A stretch of 64,000 bases of DNA from Loripinus fragilis (taxonomy: Eukaryota; Mollusca; Bivalvia; Lucinida; Lucinidae): positions 248,001 through 312,000 of the forward strand of contig CAXHUL010000214.1 of NCBI GenBank assembly GCA_964019695.1, written 5' to 3'. The position numbers and the translations under genes were made by a program. The notes under the pieces were generated by a model. That model did not search any database and was not told the origin of the DNA. It saw nothing but the letters and a program-made list of their open reading frames with translations. This document shows, in pieces, positions 1-11,231 of the stretch (position 1 is its first letter; every line of letters starts with the position of its first letter).

Positions 1-818
1 ACTTTTTAATTTTCCGATGGAACGCTTTGAAATTTTCACCATTTGTAGACGGCCTCCCGTACTACAAACTGATGCCCGTGTGGGCATGATGAAAATAGTA
101 GTTCGCGAGACGGAAGCGCGTAAAGCTTCGGGGCGGCAGACTTCCACACCCCGATAACTCGGTATCGAAACATTGTTGCGGGCGGGTGCGCATGGCAATA
201 CCTGCGCCTCTGTTGGCCCTATCCGCGTGCAAAATCTAAAAGCGATCAGAGCCTTAGAAAGCGCATACAACCGCTATCCCCATTTGCCTTGGGCCCTATG
301 GGAAAACAGGAAATATCATAATTGCGGTCCGGGGCGCGCGCGCACAATGATAATTTTCACACCCGAGTAAGCTCTTTTATAGGTCAACATTTTGGAAAAA
401 AAAATGGCTTGCTGCCCACAGCAGGAGCTGAGAACCATGCATTCGGAGGTTTTCACACCCCACCCACTAATGCCCTCAAAGTTTGAGAAAACGCAACCTT
501 CGCGAAAAGCCCCGGAACCTATTGCAAAGTGATGAGCAGTGCCCAGGAGCACCTCTCAGTCATTTGCGCAAAATTCCTTCGGCTACAAGTGGCTCAAATA
601 AGGGCGTGAAAATTGTGCCGAAAGCCCTTTCAGGGGCTATTGCTCGGCACTCGGGGGACGGAAAATTTTACGCAATGCCTCACAATGAAGCACTGGTCGG
701 GGGCTAACTTCTGGCACCAGTTTCGAGCCCGTCCGTGAAAGTGACCCGCGCAAGTTTTAGGCCGGTTCGGCTACTCTGGCCTAATGGGGCCTAATGGGAA
801 GATCTTCTAATGCTCATA
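1..818. repeat. Representative satellite unit (818 bp)
   Basis: One full unit in arbitrary phase. Landmarks: an AT-rich start (1-40), a small inverted repeat ATGCCC-GTGT-GGGCAT at about 73-88, a CpG-dense stretch (105-260), an alternating GC tract GCGCGCGCGCACA near 334-346, an A-tract at about 400, a G-rich stretch near 640-660, and a short direct duplication of GGCCTAATGG near 778-797. AATTTTCAC or TTTTCACACCC occurs at about 32, 353 and 449, and a related CTTCCACACCCC at 140, hinting that the unit grew from shorter subrepeats. Several 65-93 codon open frames exist on both strands, but their mutual overlap and the lack of any recognisable protein argue against coding. Confidence 0.9.
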
Positions 819-3800
819 ACTTTTTAATTTTCCGATGGAACGCTTTGAAATTTTCACCATTTGTAGACGGCCTCCCGTACTACAAACTGATGCCCGTGTG
901 GGCATGATGAAAATAGTAGTTCGCGAGACGGAAGCGCGTAAAGCTTCGGGGCGGCAGACTTCCACACCCCGATAACTCGGTATCGAAACATTGTTGCGGG
1001 CGGGTGCGCATGGCAATACCTGCGCCTCTGTTGGCCCTATCCGCGTGCAAAATCTAAAAGCGATCAGAGCCTTAGAAAGCGCGTACAACCGCTATCCCCA
1101 TTTGCCTTGGGCCCTATGGGAAAACAGGAAATATCATAATTGCGGTCCGGGGCGCGCGCGCACAATGATAATTTTCACACCCGAGTAAGCTCTTTTATAG
1201 GTCAACATTTTGGAAAAAAAATTGGCTTGCTGCCCACAGCAGGAGCTGAGAACCATGCATTCGGAGGTTTTCACACCCCACCCACTAATGCCCTCAAAGT
1301 TTGAGAAAACGCGACCTTCGCGAAAAGCCCCGGAACCTATTGCAAAGTGATGAGCAGTGCCCAGGAGCACCTCTCAGTCATTTGCGCAAAATTCCTTCGG
1401 CTACAAGTGGCTCAAATAAGGGAGTGAAAATTGTGCCGAAAGCCCTTTCAGGGGCTATTGCTCGGCACTCGGGGGACGGAAAATTTTACGCAATGCCTCA
1501 CAATGAAGCACTGGTCGGGGGCTAACTTCTGGCACCAGTTTCGAGCCCGTCCGTGAAAGTGACCCGCGCAAGTTTTAGGCCGGTTCGGCTACTCTGGCCT
1601 AATGGGGCCTAATGGGAAGATCTTCTAATGCTCATAACTTTTTAATTTTCCGATGTAACGCTTTGAAATTTTCACCATTTGTAGACGGCCTCCCGTACTA
1701 CAAACTGATGCCTGTGTGGGCATGATGAAAATAGTAGTTCGCGAGACGGAAGCGCGTAAAGCTTCGGGGCGGCAGACTTCCACACCCCGATAACTCGGTA
1801 TCGAAACATTGTTGCGGGCGGGTGCGCATGGCAATACCTGCGCCTCTGTTGGCCCTATCCGCGTGCAAAATCTAAAAGCGATCAGAGCCTTAGAAAGCGC
1901 GTACAACCGCTATCCCCATTTGCCTTGGGCCCTATGGGAAAACAGGAAATATTATAATTGCGGTCCGGGGCGCGCGCGCACAATGATAATTTTCACACCC
2001 GAGTAAGCTCTTTTATAGGTCAACATTTTGGAAAAAAAATTGGCTTGCTGCCCACAGCAGGAGCTGAGAACCATGCATTCGGAGGTTTTCACACCCCACC
2101 CACTAATGCCCTCAAAGTTTGAGAAAACGCGACCTTCGCGAAAAGCCCCGGAACCTATTGCAAAGTGATGAGCAGTGCCCAGGAGCACCTCTCAGTCATT
2201 TGCGCAAAATTCCTTCGGCTACAAGTGGCTCAAATAAGGGCGTGAAAATTGTGCCGAAAGCCCTTTCAGGGGCTATTGCTCGGCACTCGGGGGACGGAAA
2301 ATTTTACGCAATGCCTCACAATGAAGCACTGGTCGGGGGCTAACTTCTGGCACCAGTTTCGAGCCCGTCCGTGAAAGTGACCCGCGCAAGTTTTAGGCCG
2401 GTTCGGCTACTCTGGCCTAATGGGGCCTAATGGGAAGATCTTCTAATGCTCATAACTTTTTAATTTTCCGATGGAACGCTTTGAAATTTTCACCATTTGT
2501 AGACGGCCTCCCGTACTACAAACTGATGCCCGTGTGGGCATGATGAAAATAGTAGTTCGCGAGACGGAAGCGCGTAAAGCTTCGGGGCGGCAGACTTCCA
2601 CACCCCGATAACTCGGTATCGAAACATTGTTGCGGGCGGGTGCGCATGGCAATACCTGCGCCTCTGTTGGCCCTATCCGCGTGCAAAATCTAAAAGCGAT
2701 CAGAGCCTTAGAAAGCGCGTACAACCGCTATCCCCATTTGCCTTGGGCCCTATGGGAAAACAGGAAATATCATAATTGCGGTCCGGGGCGCGCGCGCACA
2801 ATGATAATTTTCACACCCGAGTAAGATCTTTTATAGGTCAACATTTTGGAAAAAAAATTGGCTTGCTGCCCACAGCAGGAGCTGAGAACCATGCATTCGG
2901 AGGTTTTCACACCCCACCCACTAATGCCCTCAAAGTTTGAGAAAACGCGACCTTCGCGAAAAGCCCCGGAACCTATTGCAAAGTGATGAGCAGTGCCCAG
3001 GAGCACCTCTCAGTCATTTGCGCAAAATTCCTTCGGCTACAAGTGGCTCAAATAAGGGCGTGAAAATTGTGCCGAAAGCCCTTTCAGGGGCTATTGCTCG
3101 GCACTCGGGGGACGGAAAATTTTACGCAATGCCTCACAATGAAGCACTGGTCGGGGGCTAACTTCTGGCACCAGTTTCGAGCCCGTCCGTGAAAGTGACC
3201 CGCGCAAGTTTTAGGCCGGTTCGGCTACTCTGGCCTAATGGGGCCTAATGGGAAGATCTTCTAATGCTCATAACTTTTTAATTTTCCGATGGAACGCTTT
3301 GAAATTTTCACCATTTGTAGACGGCCTCCCGTACTACAAACTGATGCCCGTGTGGGCATGATGAAAATAGTAGTTCGCGAGACGGAAGCGCGTAAAGCTT
3401 CGGGGCGGCAGACTTCCACACCCCGATAACTCGGTATCGAAACATTGTTGCGGGCGGGTGCGCATGGCAATACCTGCGCCTCTGTTGGCCCTATCCGCGT
3501 GCAAAATCTAAAAGCGATCAGAGCCTTAGAAAGCGCGTACAACCGCTATCCCCATTTGCCTTGGGCCCTATGGGAAAACAGGAAATATCATAATTGCGGT
3601 CCGGGGCGCGCGCGCACAATGATAATTTTCACACCCGAGTAAGCTCTTTTATAGGTCAACATTTTGGAAAAAAAATTGGCTTGCTGCCCACAGCAGGAGC
3701 TGAGAACCATGCATTCGGAGGTTTTCACACCCCACCCACTAATGCCCTCAAAGTTTGAGAAAACGCGACCTTCGCGAAAAGCCCCGGAACCTATTGCAAA

Positions 3801-5239
3801 GTGATGAGCAGTGCCCAGGAGCACCTCTCAGTCATTTGCGCAAAATTCCTTCGGCTACAAGTGGCTCAAATAAGGGCGTGAAAATTGTGCCGAAAGCCCT
3901 TTCAGGGGCTATTGCTCGGCACTCGGGGGACGGAAAATTTTACGCAATGCCTCACAATGAAGCACTGGTCGGGGGCTAACTTCTGGCACCAGTTTCGAGC
4001 CCGTCCGTGAAAGTGACCCGCGCAAGTTTTAGGCCGGTTCGGCTACTTTGGCCTAATGGGGCCTAATGGGAAGATCTTCTAATGCTCATAACTTTTTAAT
4101 TTTCCGATGGAACGCTTTGAAATTTTCACCATTTGTAGACGGCCTCCCGTACTACAAACTGATGCCCGTGTGGGCATGATGAAAATAGTAGTTCGCGAGA
4201 CGGAAGCGCGTAAAGCTTCGGGGCGGCAGACTTCCACACCCCGATAACTCGGTATCGAAACATTGTTGCGGGCGGGTGCGCATGGCAATACCTGCGCCTC
4301 TGTTGGCCCTATCCGCGTGCAAAATCTAAAAGCGATCAGAGCCTTAGAAAGCGCGTACAACCGCTATCCCCATTTGCCTTGGGCCCTATGGGAAAACAGG
4401 AAATATCATAATTGCGGTCCGGGGCGCGCGCGCACAATGATAATTTTCACACCCGAGTAAGCTCTTTTATAGGTCAACATTTTGGAAAAAAAATTGGCTT
4501 GCTGCCCACAGCAGGAGCTGAGAACCATGCATTCGGAGGTTTTCACACCCCACCCACTAATGCCCTCAAAGTTTGAGAAAACGCGACCTTCGCGAAAAGC
4601 CCCGGAACCTATTGCAAAGTGATGAGCAGTGCCCAGGAGCACCTCTCAGTCATTTGCGCAAAATTCCTTCGGCTACAAGTGGCTCAAATAAGGGCGTGAA
4701 AATTGTGCCGAAAGCCCTTTCAGGGGCTATTGCTCGGCACTCGGGGGACGGAAAATTTTACGCAATGCCTCACAATGAAGCACTGGTCGGGGGCTAACTT
4801 CTGGCACCAGTTTCGAGCCCGTCCGTGAAAGTGACCCGCGCAAGTTTTAGGCCGGTTCGGCTACTCTGGCCTAATGGGGCCTAATGGGAAGATCTTCTAA
4901 TGCTCATAACTTTTTAATTTTCCGATGGAACGCTTTGAAATTTTCACCATTTGTAGACGGCCTCCCGTACTACAAACTGATGCCCGTGTGGGCATGATGA
5001 AAATAGTAGTTCGCGAGACGGAAGCGCGTAAAGCTTCGGGGCGGCAGACTTCCACACCCCGATAACTCGGTATCGAAACATTGTTGCGGGCGGGTGCGCA
5101 TGGCAATACCTGCGCCTCTGTTGGCCCTATCCGCGTGCAAAATCTAAAAGCGATCAGAGCCTTAGAAAGCGCGTACAACCGCTATCCCCATTTGCCTTGG
5201 GCCCTATGGGAAAACAGGAAATATCATAATTGCGGTCCG

Positions 5240-7140
5240 GGGCGCGCGCACACAATGATAATTTTCACACCCGAGTAAGATCTTTTATAGGTCAACATTT
5301 TGGAAAAAAAATTGGCTTGCTGCCCACAGCAGGAGCTGAGAACCATGCATTCGGAGGTTTTCACACCCCACCCACTAATGCCCTCAAAGTTTGAGAAAAC
5401 GCGACCTTCGCGAAAAGCCCCGGAACCTATTGCAAAGTGATGAGCAGTGCCCAGGAGCACCTCTCAGTCATTTGCGCAAAATTCCTTCGGCTACAAGTGG
5501 CTCAAATAAGGGCGTGAAAATTGTGCCGAAAGCCCTTTCAGGGGCTATTGCTCGGCACTCGGGGGACGGAAAATTTTACGCAATGCCTCACAATGAAGCA
5601 CTGGTCGGGGGCTAACTTCTGGCACCAGTTTCGAGCCCGTCCGTGAAAGTGACCCGCGCAAGTTTTAGGCCGGTTCGGCTACTCTGGCCTAATGGGGCCT
5701 AATGGGAAGATCTTCTAATGATCATAACTTTTTAATTTTCGGATGGAACGCTTTGAAATTTTCACCATTTGTAGACGGCCTCCCGTACTACAAACTGATG
5801 CCCGTGTGGGCATGATGAAAATAGTAGTTCGCGAGACAGAAGCGCGTAAAGCTTCGGGGCAGCAGACTTCCACACCCCGATAACTCGGTATCGAAACATT
5901 GTTGCGGGCGGGTGCGCATGGCAATACCTGCGCCTCTGTTGGCCCTATCCGCGTGCAAAATCTAAAAGCGATCAGAGCCTTAGAAAGCGCGTACAACCGC
6001 TATCCCCATTTGCCTTGGGCCCTATGGGAAAACAGGAAATATCATAATTGCGGTCCGGGGCGCGCGCGCACAATGATAATTTTCACACCCGAGTAAGCTC
6101 TTTTATAGGTCAACATTTTGGAAAAAAAATTGGCTTGCTGCCCACAGCAGGAGCTGAGAACCATGCATTCGGAGGTTTTCACACCCCACCCACTAATGCC
6201 CTCAAAGTTTGAGAAAACGCGACCTTCGCGAAAAGCCCCGGAACCTATTGCAAAGTGATGAGCAGTGCCCAGGAGCACCTCTCAGTCATTTGCGCAAAAT
6301 TCCTTCGGCTACAAGTGGCTCAAATAAGGGCGTGAAAATTGTGCCGAAAGCCCTTTCAGGGGCTATTGCTCGGCACTCGGGGGACGGAAAATTTTACGCA
6401 ATGCCTCACAATGAAGCACTGGTCGGGGGCTAACTTCTGGCACCAGTTTCGAGCCCGTCCGTGAAAGTGACCCGCGCAAGTTTTAGGCCGGTTCGGCTAC
6501 TCTGGCCTAATGGGGCCTAATGGGAAGATCTTCTAATGCTCATAACTTTTTAATTTTCCGATGGAACGCTTTGAAATTTTCACCATTTGTAGACGGCCTC
6601 CCGTACTACAAACTGATGCCCGTGTGGGCATGATGAAAATAGTAGTTCGCGAGACGGAAGCGCGTAAAGCTTCGGGGCGGCAGACTTCCACACCCTGATA
6701 ACTCGGTATCGAAACATTGTTGCGGGCGGGTGCGCATGGCAATACCTGCGCCTCTGTTGGCCCTATCCGCGTGCAAAATCTAAAAGCGATCAGAGCCTTA
6801 GAAAGCGCGTACAACCGCTATCCCCATTTGCCTTGGGCCCTATGGGAAAACAGGAAATATCATAATTGCGGTCCGGGGCGCGCGCGCACAATGATAATTT
6901 TCACACCCGAGTAAGCTCTTTTATAGGTCAACATTTTGGAAAAAAAATTGGCTTGCTGCCCACAGCAGGAGCTGAGAACCATGCATTCGGAGGTTTTCAC
7001 ACCCCACCCACTAATGCCCTCAAAGTTTGAGAAAACGCGACCTTCGCGAAAAGCCCCGGAACCTATTGCAAAGTGATGAGCAGTGCCCAGGAGCACCTCT
7101 CAGTCATTTGCGCAAAATTCCTTCGGCTACAAGTTGCTCA
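5240..7140. repeat. Higher-order block, copy A (five-unit offset)
   Basis: Five rare variants in this block recur exactly 4,091 bp downstream, i.e. five units plus the one-base insertion near 9180. They are the GCGCGCGCACAC form near 5249, AATGATCAT at 5720, GAGACAGAAG at 5837, ACCCTGATAAC at 6696 and AAGTTGCTC at 7133. Shared private variants at a fixed multi-unit offset mean the block was duplicated as a unit by unequal exchange or conversion. A few variants (5741, 5862) are not shared, so some change came after the duplication. Confidence 0.8.
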
Positions 7141-9171
7141 AATAAGGGCGTGAAAATTGTGCCGAAAGCCCTTTCAGGGGCTATTGCTCGGCACTCGGGG
7201 GACGGAAAATTTTACGCAATGCCTCACAATGAAGCACTGGTCGGGGGCTAACTTCTGGCACCAGTTTCGAGCCCGTCCGTGAAAGTGACCCGCGCAAGTT
7301 TTAGGCCGGTTCGGCTACTCTGGCCTAATGGGGCCTAATGGGAAGATCTTCTAATGCTCATAACTTTTTAATTTTCCGATGGAACGCTTTGAAATTTTCA
7401 CCATTTGTAGACGGCCTCCCGTACTACAAACTGATGCCCGTGTGGGCATGATGAAAATAGTAGTTCGCGAGACGGAAGCGCGTAAAGCTTCGGGGCGGCA
7501 GACTTCCACACCCCGATAACTCGGTATCGAAACATTGTTGCGGGCGGGTGCGCATGGCAATACCTGCGCCTCTGTTGGCCCTATCCGCGTGCAAAATCTA
7601 AAAGCGATCAGAGCCTTAGAAAGCGCGTACAACCGCTATCCCCATTTGCCTTGGGCCCTATGGGAAAACAGGAAATATCATAATTGCGGTCCGGGGCGCG
7701 CGCGCACAATGATAATTTTCACACCCGAGTAAGCTCTTTTATAGGTCAACATTTTGGAAAAAAAATTGGCTTGCTGCCCACAGCAGGAGCTGAGAACCAT
7801 GCATTCGGAGGTTTTCACACCCCACCCACTAATGCCCTCAAAGTTTGAGAAAACGCGACCTTCGCGAAAAGCCCCGGAACCTATTGCAAAGTGATGAGCA
7901 GTGCCCAGGAGCACCTCTCAGTCATTTGCGCAAAATTCCTTCGGCTACAAGTGGCTCAAATAAGGGCGTGAAAATTGTGCCGAAAGCCCTTTCAGGGGCT
8001 ATTGCTCGGCACTCGGGGGACGGAAAATTTTACGCAATGCCTCACAATGAAGCACTGGTCGGGGGCTAACTTCTGGCACCAGTTTCGAGCCCGTCCGTGA
8101 AAGTGACCCGCGCAAGTTTTAGGCCGGTTCGGCTACTCTGGCCTAATGGGGCCTAATGGGAAGATCTTCTAATGCTCATAACTTTTTAATTTTCCGATAG
8201 AACGCTTTGAAATTTTCACCATTTGTAGACGGCCTCCCGTACTACAAACTGATGCCCGTGTGGGCATGATGAAAATAGTAGTTTGCGAGACGGAAGCGCG
8301 TAAAGCTTCGGGGCGGCAGACTTCCACACCCCGATAACTCGGTATCGAAACATTGTTGCGGGCGGGTGCGCATGGCAATACCTGCGCCTCTGTTGGCCCT
8401 ATCCGCGTGCAAAATCTAAAAGCGATCAGAGCCTTAGAAAGCGCGTACAACCGCTATCCCCATTTGCCTTGGGCCCTATGGGAAAACAGGAAATATCATA
8501 ATTGCGGTCCGGGGCGCGCGCGCACAATGATAATTTTCACACCCGAGTAAGCTCTTTTATAGGTCAACATTTTGGAAAAAAAATTGGCTTGCTGCCCACA
8601 GCAGGAGCTGAGAACCATGCATTCGGAGGTTTTCACACCCCACCCACTAATGCCCTCAAAGTTTGAGAAAACGCGACCTTCGCGAAAAGCCCCGGAACCT
8701 ATTGCAAAGTGATGAGCAGTGCCCAGGAGCACCTCTCAGTCATTTGCGCAAAAATCCTTCGGCTACAAGTGGCTCAAATAAGGGCGTGAAAATTGTGCCG
8801 AAAGCCCTTTCAGGGGCTATTGCTCGGCACTCGGGGGACGGAAAATTTTACGCAATGCCTCACAATGAAGCACTGGTCGGGGGCTAACTTCTGGCACCAG
8901 TTTCGAGCCCGTCCGTGAAAGTGACCCGCGCAAGTTTTAGGCCGGTTCGGCTACTCTGGCCTAATGGGGCCTAATGGGAAGATCTTCTAATGCTCATAAC
9001 TTTTTAATTTTCCGATGGAACGCTTTGAAATTTTCACCATTTGTAGACGGCCTCCCGTACTACAAACTGATGCCCGTGTGGGCATGATGAAAATAGTAGT
9101 TCGCGAGAAGGAAGCGCGTAAAGCTTCGGGGCGGCAGACTTCCACACCCTGATAACTCGGTATCGAAACAT

Positions 9172-9190
9172 TGTTGCGGGGGGGGTGCGC
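9172..9190. repeat. G-tract variant of a satellite unit
   Basis: Here the usual GCGGGCGGGTGCG is replaced by an uninterrupted G run, which also adds one base and makes this unit 819 bp long. It is the only unit with this change in the window. Confidence 0.85.
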
Positions 9191-9330
9191 ATGGCAATAC
9201 CTGCGCCTCTGTTGGCCCTATCCGCGTGCAAAATCTAAAAGCGATCAGAGCCTTAGAAAGCGCGTACAACCGCTATCCCCATTTGCCTTGGGCCCTATGG
9301 GAAAACAGGAAATATCATAATTGCGGTCCG

Positions 9331-11231
9331 GGGCGCGCGCACACAATGATAATTTTCACACCCGAGTAAGCTCTTTTATAGGTCAACATTTGGGAAAAAA
9401 AATTGGCTTGCTGCCCACAGCAGGAGCTGAGAACCATGCATTCGGAGGTTTTCACACCCCACCCACTAATGCCCTCAAAGTTTGAGAAAACGCGACCTTC
9501 GCGAAAAGCCCCGGAACCTATTGCAAAGTGATGAGCAGTGCCCAGGAGCACCTCTCAGTCATTTGCGCAAAATTCCTTCGGCTACAAGTGGCTCAAATAA
9601 GGGCGTGAAAATTGTGCCGAAAGCCCTTTCAGGGGCTATTGCTCGGCACTCGGGGGACGGAAAATTTTACGCAATGCCTCACAATGAAGCACTGGTCGGG
9701 GGCTAACTTCTGGCACCAGTTTCGAGCCCGTCCGTGAAAGTGACCTGCGCAAGTTTTAGGCCGGTTCGGCTACTCTGGCCTAATGGGGCCTAATGGAAAG
9801 ATCTTCTAATGATCATAACTTTTTAATTTTCCGATGGAACGCTTTGAAATTTTCACCATTTGTAGACGGCCTCCCGTACTACAAACTGATGCCCGTGTGG
9901 GCATGATGAAAATAGTAGTTCGCGAGACAGAAGCGCGTAAAGCTTCGGGGCGGCAGACTTCCACACCCCGATAACTCGGTATCGAAACATTGTTGCGGGC
10001 GGGTGCGCATGGCAATACCTGCGCCTCTGTTGGCCCTATCCGCGTGCAAAATCTAAAAGCGATCAGAGCCTTAGAAAGCGCGTACAACCGCTATCCCCAT
10101 TTGCCTTGGGCCCTATGGGAAAACAGGAAATATCATAATTGCGGTCCGGGGCGCGCGCGCACAATGATAATTTTCACACCCGAGTAAGCTCTTTTATAGG
10201 TCAACATTTTGGAAAAAAAATTGGCTTGCTGCCCACAGCAGGAGCTGAGAACCATGCATTCGGAGGTTTTCACACCCCACCCACTAATGCCCTCAAAGTT
10301 TGAGAAAACGCGACCTTCACGAAAAGCCCCGGAACCTATTGCAAAGTGATGAGCAGTGCCCAGGAGCACCTCTCAGTCATTTGCGCAAAATTCCTTCGGC
10401 TACAAGTGGCTCAAATAAGGGCGTGAAAATTGTGCCGAAAGCCCTTTCAGGGGCTATTGCTCGGCACTCGGGGGACGGAAAATTTTACGCAATGCCTCAC
10501 AATGAAGCACTGGTCGGGGGCTAACTTCTGGCACCAGTTTCGAGCCCGTCCGTGAAAGTGACCCGCGCAAGTTTTAGGCCGGTTCGGCTACTCTGGCCTA
10601 ATGGGGCCTAATGGGAAGATCTTCTAATGCTCATAACTTTTTAATTTTCCGATGGAACGCTTTGAAATTTTCACCATTTGTAGACGGCCTCCCGTACTAC
10701 AAACTGATGCCCGTGTGGGCATGATGAAAATAGTAGTTCGCGAGACGGAAGCGCGTAAAGCTTCGGGGCGGCAGACTTCCACACCCTGATAACTTGGTAT
10801 CGAAACATTGTTGCGGGCGGGTGCGCATGGCAATACCTGCGCCTCTGTTGGCCCTATCCGCGTGCAAAATCTAAAAGCGATCAGAGCCTTAGAAAGCGCG
10901 TACAACCGCTATCCCCATTTGCCTTGGGCCCTATGGGAAAACAGGAAATATCATAATTGCGGTCCGGGGCGCGCGCACACAATGATAATTTTCACACCCG
11001 AGTAAGCTCTTTTATAGGTCAACATTTTGGAAAAAAAATTGGCTTGCTGCCCACAGCAGGAGCTGAGAACCATGCATTCGGAGGTTTTCACACCCCACCC
11101 ACTAATGCCCTCAAAGTTTGAGAAAACGCGACCTTCGCGAAAAGCCCCGGAACCTATTGCAAAGTGATGAGCAGTGCCCAGGAGCACCTCTCAGTCATTT
11201 GCGCAAAATTCCTTCGGCTACAAGTTGCTCA
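9331..11231. repeat. Higher-order block, copy B
   Basis: Partner of the block at 5240-7140. It carries the same five variants at 9340, 9811, 9928, 10787 and 11224. It also has private changes of its own, such as CTTGG for CTCGG near 10794 and CACGAAAAG near 10319. Confidence 0.8.

Noticed and set aside
700..735. TTTCGAGCCCG resembling a tRNA B box in each unit
   Set aside because: No matching A box at a workable distance and no cloverleaf or poly-T terminator; most likely chance.
1..818. Four conserved open frames per satellite unit (65, 74, 78 and 93 codons on both strands) that look like a repeated gene family
   Set aside because: They persist because the DNA units are nearly identical. 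They overlap on opposite strands, several need non-ATG starts, none resembles a known protein, and some units lose them through single changes with no compensation.
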